The notes: generated by a model not told the origin, from the letters alone. A stretch of DNA of 20,025 nucleotides from Vairimorpha apis BRL 01 (GCA_000447185.1 KE647067.1:1-20025); one strand, 5' to 3'. Counted from the stretch's first letter, positions 1 through 10,800 are shown. Numbers and translations: made by a program.

Positions 1-275
1 CTAAATTTAATTATTTTATTCTATTTAAAAATTTAAAATGAAATTTTATTAATTTTTTATTGATTTTAAGTTTTACTTATTAGATTATAAAAACTTTTAA
101 TCCAAATTTACATTTTAAAAAATTGCTCTTTTTATTATTTAAAATATAAAGATAATTATTTTATATATCATAATAAAATTTTGCTAAAAAAGCATTCATA
201 AAGAAATTATTATTTATTTATTTTTACTAAAAAAATATATACAACAATCATAAACTACAAAAATTTACATAAAAA
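1..275. other. AT-rich flank downstream of the Sec7 gene
   Basis: Nearly pure A/T sequence beyond the stop codon of the minus-strand Sec7 gene. No open frame of note, no CCC start motif and no RNA gene was recognised. It probably holds the 3' end of the Sec7 transcript. Confidence 0.5.
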
Positions 276-3200
276 TTAAAGTTCAGTAAATCTAAAAAAT
301 TCAATTTCTTTTTTACTTATTTTTTTCTCATTTACAATTGTTTTTAAGTATTCCTCTACAATAGTACTATCAGTGTATCCACACTCGCAACATAAATGTG
401 CACCTTCACTATATTTTTTTAATCTACTAATAAATATCTTTTTAATAGCACTAGACAAATCTTCTGTTTCTTTTAAAACGTTTATTAAAACAACAAGACT
501 AGAAGAAATCAAGTTAATTATCCATAAAGTATAATTAATATTTTCTTTTATATCAATTTCTTTACATTTTTTCAACATAAAATTTACGCAAAATGGTATT
601 GAATTTGTTAAACTACACTTCCTTAAACATGATTTTTTAATTATATTTTTCAATATTTTATCGTTATAAATATTTAATGATGATGTATAAAATAAATTAA
701 GTTTTTTCCACGTTTCTAATTTATAATTGGTTTTAATAAATTCATCATCTAAAATTTCATTAATTTTATTTATATTATACATGCTCGTAAGTTTTAAATT
801 TAAAACATCAGTAGAATTAGGATTAATTCTATTTTCATTTATATTATTATTCATATTTAACACACATTTAATGTTTCTCTCATCAGTTGAATTATTTGTA
901 TTTATAGTTTTTGAATTAATAGTAAGATTCTTAATATTATTTTCAATATTATTATTAGAAGATTCAAAATTTAAATATGTTTTTAATCTGTTAATTCTTA
1001 TTAGCATTAATACGTAGAAACTATCTTCTGAATAATTATTAATATTTTTTATAAATTCCAAAAATTCCTCTGTAATTTTAATTTGGTTATTTTCTAAAAG
1101 CGATAAAATAACGTTAAATTTATCTTCACAATTTTTTAATAAGTTTAAGTAACAAAAATCATCTTGATAAAGTATTAATTTTTGGCTAGTTGATAAATAT
1201 GTAATATCTTGTACATTATTTATATTACTTTTGAGTATATAAACTAAAGGTTTTATTATGTATTCTTTAGTGTTGATTTTTATTAATTCTTTAATTATAA
1301 TAATATTAGCCACATTTAATTTCTCATTTGTAATAATTTTATTATATATTTGTCTATATTGATTTTGTATTTGATAAATTTCACTGGATTTTTTTATTGA
1401 TATTTTTGCTAGAATATTTATAAAAATTTTAAAAATTCTTAATTCACCAGGTTGTTGTAAATAAAAATTAAACATATTTAAAAATCTATAAAAATTTTCT
1501 CGATTGTAAATTAAGTAAATTTTGACATAATTTAAACTAACATTTTTACAAACAATAAGAAATTTTTCATATGAAATATCAAGAAATGTTGGATTTTCAA
1601 TAATTAAATTGTCAATTAAATAAGTATAAATACGATTAATATAAAATAAAAATTCTGAATAATCTGGTTTTGTTTGTATAAAAATTTCTTCATTATTAGT
1701 TTTTTTATTATGAAAACAATTTTGTAATTTTTCAATATTTAAATAATTTCCAAATTTAATTTCCTCGTTTCTGTTATTAACATAATTTTCGACTGATTTA
1801 TCTTTTTTTTCATTATTCAACAAACATTTGTGTGGCTTATAATTATTAAAACAATATACAGATTTAACTTCTTCGTTATTACTTAATTTATTATAGCCAG
1901 AAAATTTTATTGTATTTATTTCTTTTTTATAGTCATTAGAAATAAATTTATCATTTTCATATATTTTAGTGTACACATCAAAATGTGTTAAACTACGTTT
2001 GTTAGTTGATGGTACATTAAGTTTATGATTTTTAATACTAGTATACATTTCCAGCATATAATTTGCATCATATGGTCCCATGTTTTCATCTTTAAAATCC
2101 ATCATATATTCTTCAAATGATGGTTTTGTTTTTATATTAGGATTGTGCATTTTAGTATTCAATAAAAGTAAAGAAAATGTGATTTGAAATGTTATATCAT
2201 AATAAATGTTTTTATCTTGTTCCATATTTTCAGAATCGGTTTCAGTTTTAAGATTATTATCCTTTTCTCCATTGTTATTGTATGTTTTAATAGATTCATC
2301 TTTTTCGTCGACTTTTAAATCAACATTTTCAATAAAAACATTATTTACATTATCTCTTAAAACATTTTCACAATATCTGCGACTAAAAATTTCAAGTATA
2401 CGATGAATATTTTGAGTTTCTCCGACTAAATAAAAACTATCTAAATAGCATCTCATGGCTTCTAATAAATTCAAATTGGTAAAATCAAAAGTATCTGTAA
2501 ATTCTTTTAAAAAATTTAAATTTTTGTGATTGCATAAAAATTCCCCTAAAGATTTTAAATTAGTTAAATGATGAAATCTTAAAATATAAAAAATATTTTT
2601 TTGTATTTGTAATATAATGAATTTAAATCTTTAGTTTTATTAAAACTTGTTATATCATCATATAAAAATGTAAATTTGTTTTTGATACAACAATTATCAA
2701 ATTTATCTATTTTCCGAACACTTCCTTCGTCAGTTATTTCTATATTGATTTTTTGAAAATTTATAAAATAATTTTGTTCATCCAATAAATTTTGGTTAAT
2801 TGAATCATTATTAAAAATTTTAGTTTTAAATAAATAATTACCATTTATATTATTTAAAATTTCTTCAGAATTATAATCTTTATTTTGTTCATCAATATTA
2901 TACATATTATTAATAAAATCTAGTTGTTCTTTAACTGATAACCCTTTAAACCACATATAACAAACTGGTCTATACAACTCCTCACAATCAAAATTATTAT
3001 ATAAATCAAGTATGACATTATGACTTAAACTTTTAATTAGCCAATTTGGTAATTCTTTCAAATATTCTTGTATCAAATACTTAGAAGATGTATTGTTAAT
3101 TAAAATAAGAAGAAGAGAAGGTTGTGTAAAAATTAATTTTATATTTGTTGTATCAATATTAACCTTATATTTATATACAGAATTATTTAATAAATTTGCT

Positions 3201-3800
3201 CGAAATTTATATTTGGAATATTTTTTTAAAAATATCATAAATTGATCAAATATTAATTGACTTGTGGTTTTATTGAACATAGTGCTGTTTAATAAAAGAA
3301 TATATCGTGTAAAAAGAGTATCTGTATCTTGAACTTCGAGTTTATTAAGTATTGAAAAATATTCAAGAATAACCAAATCTGTATCTTTGTCAGGATAAAA
3401 TTTCAAAATTTATAAATTTGTTAATTAAAACAGGATCTTTAATTGTTGTTTGAGAAAGTATTGATAAATATTCATACATTTCTAAATTAGTAAAATTGTT
3501 TATACTAAGTATTGATGAAAAAAGTTCATCGACAGAATTAATTTTATCAAATGATGAAATAATTTCTTGAAATTCTCTGTTAGTAGATTTTAAATTAAAA
3601 AGAAGAATTTTTATTTTAAGTAAATCTTTTTGATCATATTCAATGCTCATATTATCAATATTTAAATTTTTATTGACCATCATATTAGGATCATTAACAA
3701 CTTTTTGTTCTAAAATATTTTTATTTTCAATATTATTGATTTCATCTTCATCACATTCTACTATATTTTTTGGTTGTGTTTCGCTATGTGTAAATTTCAT
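276..3800 (-). CDS. Sec7-domain Arf guanine nucleotide exchange factor (large BIG/GBF type), broken by two frameshifts
   Basis: Large Arf-GEFs load GTP onto Arf GTPases at Golgi and endosome membranes to start coat assembly. The protein reads through three frames, giving roughly 1,170-1,180 residues. Segment 1 (3800 to about 3400) is an N-terminal helical region. Segment 2 (to about 2600) carries a HUS-box-like NNFDC at 2984-2998, the motif upstream of Sec7 in large Arf-GEFs. Segment 3 (to 276) holds the Sec7 domain: SLGEFL near 2550, FDFTNLNLLEA near 2470, the catalytic glutamate in YLVGETQ (codon 2418-2420), then LLLLNTKMHNP. The C-terminal two thirds is Asn-rich and poorly conserved. The frame breaks lie at 3390-3409 (one base too many) and 2582-2630 (one too few, probably the A7 run at 2596-2602). 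The first break sits between the N-terminal region and the HUS box, the second just inside the Sec7 domain. Start: an ATG at 3885-3887 lengthens the frame by 29 residues, but a CCC motif nine bases before the ATG at 3798-3800 favours the inner start. BIG/Sec7 versus GBF/Gea type is not resolved. Confidence 0.85.
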
Positions 3801-3809
3801 GCAGTATAA

Positions 3810-3812
3810 GGG
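3810..3812 (-). promoter_or_regulatory. CCC start motif of the Sec7 gene
   Basis: On the minus strand CACCCTTATACTGCATG places CCC nine bases before the ATG at 3798-3800. Microsporidian genes characteristically carry such a motif just upstream of the start, near the transcript 5' end. It lies inside the longer open frame that begins at 3887, so it argues against that outer ATG. Confidence 0.6.
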
Positions 3813-3887
3813 TGTTTTTTGTTTTTTATAGTAAAAATATTTGTATAGTGTAACAAAGTATGAGAAAAACATTTTCAAATTTTTCAT

Positions 3888-4679
3888 ATACGATTACAAC
3901 CTAAAAACTAAAATAGTGTAATATAAAAATAATAATGTAACACTGTAAACAAATAATTTTTTATCTGTAAATTTTATTTTTAATTTATTAACATTAAAAA
4001 TGAATTAATGATATTATTAAAAAAGACAAATCTTTAATCAAAAAAATAACATTATATTTATATGTTAACACATATAAATTTTTAATGAAGATAATAAATA
4101 ATAATAATTATATTACAAGAATTTTTTAATTTTTTAGCAAATGAAAAATAATAATTTTTTCTTTGTAAATATTTTATGATTAACTACAAAACAACAATAT
4201 TAAAAAAGTCCAACAATATTTTATAATAATGAAAAGATATTTTAACACTTAATTATTTTAATTTTTAAATATTAATTTAGATATTTTAGAATTAGTATAA
4301 AAAAGTTTTTAAATTACAAATTTTGTAAATATAATAATTTTTAAAAAAAGAAAGTTAAATTGTTTTGAATATAATAAAATTGATATCGCCTAAAAATGTG
4401 AAAATAAATTAATTCATTATAAAAAACATAAATAAATAGTTTTATTTATGAATCAAAAAAAATTATTATCTTATTAAAAAAATTTTCTTTATGATATTTA
4501 AAAATTTTATTGTATAGATTAAGTAAGTTTATTTTGCTATCTTATATTTAAAATTTTAAAAAATACAATTTTAAATATTCCAAATGAAAAATTTAATATT
4601 TTTTATAAAACTTTCAAAAGTTTCTGGATTTGAATAACTAATAATTTTTTTACAAAACTAATTTTAAACTAATAAGTTA
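3888..4679. other. Divergent intergenic region between Sec7 and ISU1
   Basis: About 0.8 kb of A/T-dominated DNA between two genes read away from each other, so it should hold both promoters. Apart from the CCC motifs at either end I see no distinct element, RNA gene or open frame with a start motif. Confidence 0.5.
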
Positions 4680-4682
4680 CCC
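4680..4682 (+). promoter_or_regulatory. CCC start motif of ISU1
   Basis: TTACCCTTTATAATA sits 15 bases before the ISU1 ATG. It shares the form ACCCTT(T/A) with the Sec7 and CHD motifs and is the only CCC in the surrounding A/T tract. Confidence 0.6.
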
Positions 4683-4697
4683 TTTATAATAATTCAA

Positions 4698-5111
4698 ATG
4701 TCGTTTATTAGTAAATTAACAGACATTACTTCAAAATACAATCAATCAGTATTAGACCATTTTAACAATCCTAGAAATATAGGATCTTTAGATAAATCAC
4801 TTTCAAATGTAGGCACTGGTATTGTAGGTGCACCTGCATGTGGTGATGTAATGAAACTCCAAATTAAAGTTAATAAAAATGATATTATTGAAGATGCCAA
4901 ATTTAAAACTTTCGGTTGTGGGTCTGCTATTGCATCATCTAGTCTTGCAACTGAATGGATCAAAGGAAAAAGTTTAGATGAATCTTTAAAAATTACAAAC
5001 AAAGAAATAGCAAAAAAATTATCATTACCTCCTATTAAACTTCATTGTAGTATGTTGGCAGAAGAAGCTATCAAAAGTGCCGTTACTGATTTTATAAAGA
5101 AGAATAAATAA
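4698..5111 (+). CDS. Iron-sulfur cluster scaffold protein (IscU/ISU1), mitosomal
   Basis: Scaffold on which the cysteine desulfurase NFS1 builds [2Fe-2S] clusters before handover to client proteins; in microsporidia this acts in the mitosome, the reduced mitochondrion. The 137-residue protein is essentially all IscU domain. Visible are NPRNIGS (24-30), the three cluster-ligand cysteines Cys48 (in APACGDVMKLQ), Cys74 (in FGCGSAIASSS) and Cys117, Asp50, His116, and LPPIKLHCS (110-118), whose LPPIK part is the docking site for the mitochondrial Hsp70 chaperone. The N-terminus before the domain is only about 15 residues (MSFISKLTDITSKYNQ), so any mitosomal targeting signal is very short. The frame is intact. 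MED6 follows 177 bases downstream on the same strand but has its own CCC motif. Confidence 0.97.
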   Translation: MSFISKLTDITSKYNQSVLDHFNNPRNIGSLDKSLSNVGTGIVGAPACGDVMKLQIKVNKNDIIEDAKFKTFGCGSAIASSSLATEWIKGKSLDESLKITNKEIAKKLSLPPIKLHCSMLAEEAIKSAVTDFIKKNK

Positions 5112-5276
5112 TATTTGTAGTTTTGCGACAAATAAATTTTTAATTGCTAAATTTTTAAAAAAAATTATAAAAAATAAAGATAATTTATTATTGGAGTAAT
5201 ATAAAAATTTTTATTTGTTTAAAAACATATGATCAATTACATTACTTTTTACGTAATAAATATTTTTTTCTAAAAA

Positions 5277-5279
5277 CCC
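5277..5279 (+). promoter_or_regulatory. CCC start motif of MED6
   Basis: AAACCCTATTAATAAATG puts CCC nine bases ahead of the MED6 ATG. It supports separate transcription of MED6 from the ISU1 gene just upstream. Confidence 0.6.
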
Positions 5280-5288
5280 TATTAATAA

Positions 5289-5789
5289 ATGAACCCTATT
5301 GTTTTTGTTGACCAGTCATATATTTCTACTACTCCATTAAACTCTTCAAATGTTTTGGAATATTTTAGTAGATCTCCTTTTTATGATTCATCATGTACAA
5401 ACGAAATATTAAAAATGCAAAACCAATATAGAGGAATAACATCTTTTGAAGGTATAGAAAAACTTAATGGAATGTATTATACATTAGAATATTCATCTGA
5501 TTTTCTATTTATAATAAGATGCAGTTTAAATTCAAATGGAGTATCTAATAATTTAAAATTTTTTTATATTATTCATGGATATATTTATGAAGGACCAAAT
5601 GCAAATTCTTTATATAAAAATAGAATTAATAACATATTTTGGTATTTAAATAAAATTCTAGATTATCATATTGAATTAATGTTACAAGATAAAAAAGAGA
5701 CAAATGAAATTAATAATTTAAATTGTAAAATTCAGGATACAATTGTACAAGATGTGCTGGAAATATTAAAAAAGAAAAGTGAATTTTAA
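5289..5789 (+). CDS. Mediator complex subunit 6 (Mediator head module)
   Basis: MED6 is a core head-module subunit of Mediator, which bridges activators to RNA polymerase II in the nucleus. The 166-residue protein shows the family's signature order: NVLEYFSRSPFYD (21-33), NEILKMQ (38-44), a GMYYTLEY strand (61-68), LFIIR (73-77) and FYIIHGYIYEGPN (92-104), followed by a helical segment NRINNIFWYLNKIL. Human and yeast MED6 are clearly longer (about 250-300 residues), so this is the conserved core with the C-terminal extension removed, as expected in a reduced genome. The reading frame is unbroken. The identification rests on family motifs recalled from MED6 and is strong. Confidence 0.92.
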   Translation: MNPIVFVDQSYISTTPLNSSNVLEYFSRSPFYDSSCTNEILKMQNQYRGITSFEGIEKLNGMYYTLEYSSDFLFIIRCSLNSNGVSNNLKFFYIIHGYIYEGPNANSLYKNRINNIFWYLNKILDYHIELMLQDKKETNEINNLNCKIQDTIVQDVLEILKKKSEF

Positions 5790-7213
5790 AATATATTTTT
5801 TTATAAAAGTTTATAATAAAAAAATTTATGTAAAAATTAATATAAAATTAAACATTATTTTTAAATTAAATTTATTAAAAAGTTTTATAATTTATTTCTA
5901 CTGTTAAAAGCCATTCATAATTAAAAAATTTAATGTAAATTATTATTGATTAAAATATTGTGATACTTTTAATTGGTAATTTATCAAAAAAAGTTAAATT
6001 ATATATTATAATTGCAAATATAAAAACAAAAATTAATTTTTTTTGTTAATATAACTAGATTTAATATTTTAAAAGAATATTAAAATTTTTTATATCCTTA
6101 ATTTTGTAAGTTAAAAATGAAATATACCTTACATGTATTTTTTTAAAAATTATTTATTTTAATATTAAGTTTTATATACTTAAATGATTTATTTATTAAA
6201 TTTTAAAAATTTATAATAAATGGAAAATTTAACTTTTATTTTAAAGTAATTTAGAAAATAATAAATAAAATTGAAATTTAAGTTGTATTATTAGAAAATT
6301 AAAAAATTTATGCGGAATATTTTACATTTAATATTAGAAAAAATAAAAATTATAATAACTCGAATAATTTAAATCAAATTTTAATTGTGCAGTGATGAAA
6401 CCTATAAATATTGCAAGAATAAAAATATTTTTTCTATAAATCATTTTATTCTTTTAATATAATTTAAAATTAACAAAATTAAGATTATAATATTTTAATT
6501 AATTCTAAAATAATTATTAACATATTAAAAAATCATACAATAAGGATTAAATAAGTATATTAAAAAAATATTTTTAAATAAATTATTGTTTTTTTAATTA
6601 AGAATATGTCTTCATTTTGTAATTTAAATAAATTTTTACTATTGAAAAAAATAAAATAAATAAATTAGCAATGAGGATTATAACAAAAAATATAAATTAT
6701 ACAAAGACATTATAAAAAATATTTTATAAAAATGATTTATTTTTTTATTTAATATATGCTTTTTAAATAAAAAAAGTATAAATATCACAAAAAAGCTTTA
6801 AAATTTGTTTCTATATATCATAAAAAATAATTTACAAAGTTTATTTAAAAAAATTATTAGATCTTAGGCTAAAATCTATAAATTATTTTTATACGTGTAT
6901 TTTAAATCAAAAAAAATATTAAAAATAGTATTTATATTGATTAAATCACATATATTATTATTAATTTCATATTAAGTTTAATTAAGGCAATTTAAATTTT
7001 TAAATCAAGACAATACATACTACAATTAATTATGATCTTTCTAGTTTATTATCTTAAAAATTGAATATAATATTCAAATTTATTTATAAACAGGTTATTA
7101 AATGTTTTTTATTTTGTTTTATAATGTAAATTAAATTATAAAAAAATTATTTTTTGTTTTAAATATCGTTCTATTTTAATTTTTACAAAAATTATTTTTT
7201 CTTATTTAAGAGT
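5790..7213. other. 1.4 kb gene-free A/T tract
   Basis: Runs of A and T with stop codons in all frames. No start motif of the CCC type occurs until the one serving the next gene, and I recognised no tRNA, rRNA or snRNA. A TGATGA at 6393-6398 resembles a snoRNA C box but has no convincing D box partner. Confidence 0.55.
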
Positions 7214-7216
7214 CCC
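7214..7216 (+). promoter_or_regulatory. CCC start motif of the coiled-coil gene
   Basis: GAGTCCCATTTTTAAA places CCC twelve bases before the ATG at 7229, the only such triplet in the preceding 1.4 kb. Confidence 0.55.
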
Positions 7217-7228
7217 ATTTTTAAAAAA

Positions 7229-9397
7229 ATGCATAAATATGAAAATTCAACAAATCAAAATTTAAACATGCAAGATTATGATAAGATAAACGATGAAATC
7301 AAAGAGTTTATTAATATGCAAGAAACTAAACCTAATTCAATTATTAAATCAACTACACAAGAAAACGACAAAACCAATTTGATTTCTTTATTAAGCGAAT
7401 TATTAAATATTTACAAAGATATTCATGAAATGATTGAAAGTAAGGATTTTCAAAATGTTAAAGACAAAATTTTAAATACTGATATTAAAAATGCTCTTGT
7501 ATGTGAATCTCTTATGAAAATTTTAAAAGATGAATGTCAAGAAAAAAATACTTTAAAAAAAGAAATAGAGAATGAGAAAGAGCATCAAAAAAAATATTTT
7601 GAGCAGCTTGAACATTATAAAATAAAAATTGCAAAAATTGAAAGTGATATAGAGTTTTTAAAAAGAGAAAAACAAGAAATAAGTCGAGTAGTAAAAGATC
7701 AAAAAAATCTTTTGATATCTACAAAAGAAAAAGCCGAATTAGAACGAAAAAATTGTGAATCTTTAAAAAATCTTAATAAAGAATTAGAATTTTTAAAAGT
7801 CAAAGCATATGATAAATGTCAAATTTTTGAAAATGAAATTAAAGTTTTTAAAGATAAATTAAAAGAAAAGGAAAAAACAATTAAAGAATTACATTATAAA
7901 ATTAAGGAATTTGAAAATGAAAAAAATCTTTCTTTAAAAAAAATAACAAATTACGAAAGATTAAATGGGATATTGAAAAATAAAATTGAAACTAAAGATA
8001 AATCTTTGAATATTTGCAATGAAGAACTTGCTAAATTTATTAATCAAGATAAAAAGAATGTTAGTATAATGGAAGATTTAAAAGAAAAATCTTCATATTA
8101 TGAAAGATTATATAAAGCTACAAATAAACAAAACGAATATTTAAATTCTCAATTAGCTAAGCTTATAAATACAGATAATGTTGAGAAGATAAAGTCAGAT
8201 AGTTCAATAATATTAAAAGAAAATGTATCATCAATTAAAAGTATTGAAAGTAAATTCAAGAACAAATTTAAAAAATATAGAAAGAAATACTTAATGTATA
8301 AACAAAATGAAGAAAACAAAAATGAGGAAATTAATGAAATTAAAAAAATTATTGAGAAATTAAAATTAGAAAATAAACGATTACAAGATGAAAAAGAGCG
8401 AGCTATAAGTGGAAATAATAAGATTACAGATACCTTGATGAATAAAGTTGAGAATTTATTAAACCAAAATCGAGAATATCAAAACATTATTGTGGAAAAA
8501 GATAGGAATTTTGACAAACAAAATGAGAGCTTTAAAACAGTTTACGAAGATGAAATTACAAAAAAACAAAATTATGAAAATTTAAAATTTGACAAAGATT
8601 ATACAAATATAAACAATCCTGTTGTTCAAGACGTTAGTAATATTGATGTTGAATATGAGGATGTTTTTAATAAACAAGGACATTTAAAGATAAAAGATTT
8701 TAAAAACAACACTTTATTTTTTGAGGATACGAAATATAGAAGACCTTTTGAATTAGAAAATGAATATGATGAAAAATTTAATACTTATAAGAATGAAACA
8801 AAAATAAACATACCAGGAAATTTTTATTCAAGTTTGATTAATAAAACACAAAATAATAATAATTATAAAAAAAATACTAATATAAATAATAATAACAATA
8901 ATGAAAACATAAATCTTTACGATAATATTAAGAAAGTAGATAATTTAAATAATAATGAAAATTTTCCAATAATAAATGCTAAAAATTTTGTCAAAGATAA
9001 AGTTTTTAACAACCGTGAGTTTTTGGAATTAAATAAAACAAATAATTATGAAAATGAAAATAAACAATTTGGTAATATGAACAAAATAGATAACAATGTT
9101 GATTATGAACAGAAAAATACTAAACCTGAATTTAATTATCATAAGGAACCTATCATTAAAGAAGATGCTAAATCGATTGAAAGTTCTAAATCAATCAAAA
9201 CTACATCGACCCTAAAAGGAATGATTAAAAAAACTGAAGATTTACAAAACAAATTTGAAGATTTAGAAAGACAACTTGATGAAATTAAAGAAAGTGAAGA
9301 ACCTATAAGCAAAAAACTTCATGATCAAATAAAAGCTTACACAGATTATTATTATTCAGATTATTTAGATTTATCTAATGAAAATGACATTTTGTAA
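7229..9397 (+). CDS. Asn-rich coiled-coil protein of unknown function
   Basis: I do not recognise this 722-residue protein. It has no signal peptide or membrane segment. From about residue 65 to 420 it is dense in Lys, Glu, Leu and Ile with heptad-like spacing, a long coiled coil. About 420-650 is hydrophilic and disordered, with asparagine clusters near 541-560 (AAT/AAC runs around 8852-8907). A second short coiled coil lies near 663-690 (LQNKFEDLERQLDEIKE). The tail is Tyr- and Asp-rich (YTDYYYSDYLDL) and acidic. Such architecture fits a structural, tethering, spindle-pole or nuclear-pore protein, but composition alone cannot separate these. The frame is intact over 2.2 kb even though it contains A-runs of eight, unlike the broken neighbours. 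Start ATG is supported by the CCC motif. Confidence 0.8.
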   Translation: MHKYENSTNQNLNMQDYDKINDEIKEFINMQETKPNSIIKSTTQENDKTNLISLLSELLNIYKDIHEMIESKDFQNVKDKILNTDIKNALVCESLMKILKDECQEKNTLKKEIENEKEHQKKYFEQLEHYKIKIAKIESDIEFLKREKQEISRVVKDQKNLLISTKEKAELERKNCESLKNLNKELEFLKVKAYDKCQIFENEIKVFKDKLKEKEKTIKELHYKIKEFENEKNLSLKKITNYERLNGILKNKIETKDKSLNICNEELAKFINQDKKNVSIMEDLKEKSSYYERLYKATNKQNEYLNSQLAKLINTDNVEKIKSDSSIILKENVSSIKSIESKFKNKFKKYRKKYLMYKQNEENKNEEINEIKKIIEKLKLENKRLQDEKERAISGNNKITDTLMNKVENLLNQNREYQNIIVEKDRNFDKQNESFKTVYEDEITKKQNYENLKFDKDYTNINNPVVQDVSNIDVEYEDVFNKQGHLKIKDFKNNTLFFEDTKYRRPFELENEYDEKFNTYKNETKINIPGNFYSSLINKTQNNNNYKKNTNINNNNNNENINLYDNIKKVDNLNNNENFPIINAKNFVKDKVFNNREFLELNKTNNYENENKQFGNMNKIDNNVDYEQKNTKPEFNYHKEPIIKEDAKSIESSKSIKTTSTLKGMIKKTEDLQNKFEDLERQLDEIKESEEPISKKLHDQIKAYTDYYYSDYLDLSNENDIL

Positions 9398-9712
9398 TTT
9401 TATTAAATTAAATCTTAAAATAAAATTCTTTGTAATTTTTAAAAATATTTTAATTTAAAAAAAATATATTCATTAAATTTTATTAGTTAAAAAAATATAA
9501 ATTATTTATCAAAATTTATATTCATTTAAATACTTAAAAATTAATAACTTTTCTTTTAGAATCCATTTAAAATATTTATATTAAAAATTTAAATATAAAT
9601 TTTGAATAATAAAATCAGAAAGCTATTATTCCTTTTTAATTACAGACATTTATTAAAGGAGTCCTTTTTTGTTATTTAATTGGTTTTATTTATTATAAAA
9701 AAAGAAAACAAA
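9398..9712. other. Short intergenic spacer between coiled-coil and BAR genes
   Basis: About 315 bases of A/T-rich DNA with no open frame or RNA gene seen. It ends at the CCCC motif directly abutting the BAR gene start. Confidence 0.5.
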
Positions 9713-9716
9713 CCCC
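9713..9716 (+). promoter_or_regulatory. CCCC start motif of the BAR gene
   Basis: AAACCCCATGA abuts the ATG at 9717 with no spacer, as at BRX1. This implies an almost leaderless message. It identifies a start that the downstream open frame (first usable codon about 9827) misses. Confidence 0.6.
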
Positions 9717-10396
9717 ATGAAAATGAATGATTTAAAAAAAAATTCTTAGTTAGCTTAGGAAGAATAGAATATAAACATGTAAAACAATCAGATGAATATA
9801 TTGAGACACAAGAAAAATATAGAAAATTGAAGAAAGATCTTAGCAGAGTCGAATCAAGTATCAAAGGATTGATGAATTATGAACATAGTGGAAGTGCAAT
9901 GGAAAAAATTAATCATGGATTAAGTATAATTGGTTCTGCTTCTAGATTAAATATAGGAAATCCAAATGATGTATTTAGTTATATGTCACAAGTTACAAAT
10001 GATTTTGGAAATGACGATGATGCTCAAGTAAAAAATATGGCAGGAAATATGACTAAAGCTTACACGCAAATTTCCGAAGAAAAGATTAAATTTAACGAAG
10101 ATTGTAAAAAAGAACTTGAGCTTTTAACTGATATTAAAAAGAAAATAACTTCTATTGATAAAGAAAGAGAAAATGTAAAATTATATGCTTATGATCTTGA
10201 ATGTTCTCTTCAAAAAGAAGATCGAGAAGAGAGCGAGCGATATAAAGATTTGTATAATAAGTCTGTTAGTAGTGCATTATCAAAAATGAATGATTTCTTA
10301 GGGGAAAATGGTGTCCAAGGAATTTTAAGAAGAATGTATGAATATAATTTAGAATTTTTTAAAAATAGTTATAAAATAATGGATGAATTAAAATGA
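9717..10396 (+). CDS. BAR-domain-like membrane-curvature protein, one frameshift near the start
   Basis: Likely a BAR-domain protein of the Rvs161/amphiphysin sort; BAR dimers bind and bend membranes during endocytosis and traffic. The open frame from about 9827 lacks the N-terminus. Reading from the ATG at 9717 (after a CCCC motif) gives MKMNDLKKK, then a stop at 9747-9749. The frame shifted by one base continues as FLVSLGRIEYKHVK and then YIETQEKYRKLKKD, which is how a first BAR helix looks. The shift must fall in 9731-9749, best explained by one A missing from the A9 run at 9734-9742. The full protein is about 226 residues, nearly all amphipathic helix, close to the size of a lone BAR domain. 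No SH3 or PX domain follows. The BAR call rests on size, helical pattern and N-terminal resemblance rather than a diagnostic motif; another helical-bundle protein is possible. Confidence 0.6.
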
Positions 10397-10800
10397 TTAA
10401 ATTATGTTTATTTTATAAATTAAATTTTCGGTGTATAACTTTTGAATTATTTTTTTATTTCTAAATAGAAATTATTTATATAGGATTTTAAAATTAAAAT
10501 CATTTTTTTAATATTTTTTTTGTCAAATTTGAATTATAAATTTTTTATTGTGTAATTATTGATATTATATTTAAATAAACTAAATGTTTAACCATTTTTT
10601 TGTCATTTTAAATATAAATTATATTTATATTACTTTTATAATATTTAAATTTTAAAAAATTTGCATGATTTTAATATATAAAAAAAATAATTCACCAATA
10701 TATCACATTAAAAGAATGATTTATTTAATTTATCTTATTCTATATAAAATTACATATTCAAATAAAAAACTTATTTATTTAAGGGTTAATTTCATTATTT
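10397..10800. other. Intergenic spacer 3' of the BAR gene
   Basis: About 400 bases of A/T-rich DNA holding nothing recognisable. The BAR gene and the retroelement relic point toward each other across it, so it contains both 3' ends. Confidence 0.5.

Noticed and set aside
727..1017. Plus-strand open frame inside the Sec7 gene, 96 residues
   Set aside because: Hydrophobic low-complexity translation opposite an Asn-rich coding strand, with no start motif; it is a shadow. The same applies to the antisense frames at 2206-2406, 3643-3831, 4742-5002, 9676-9864, 12401-12583, 15729-15914, 16653-16874 and 18601-18966.
2582..2630. Programmed -1 ribosomal frameshift at the A7 run of Sec7
   Set aside because: The run does not sit in the zero frame as a canonical X XXY YYZ slippery site, no downstream pseudoknot is evident in this A/T sequence, and the upstream product alone would lack the catalytic core.
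3801..3887. ATG at 3885-3887 as the Sec7 start
   Set aside because: The extra 29 residues are aromatic and Lys-rich without conservation cues, and the CCC motif lies inside them, 9 bases before the ATG at 3798-3800. It stays possible but less likely.
5112..5134. Hairpin just after the ISU1 stop (TATTTGT paired with ACAAATA)
   Set aside because: A seven-base A/T stem is expected often by chance in this composition, and nuclear polymerase II genes do not use such terminators.
6385..6420. Possible C/D box snoRNA around TGATGA
   Set aside because: No CTGA D box at a suitable distance and no good terminal stem.
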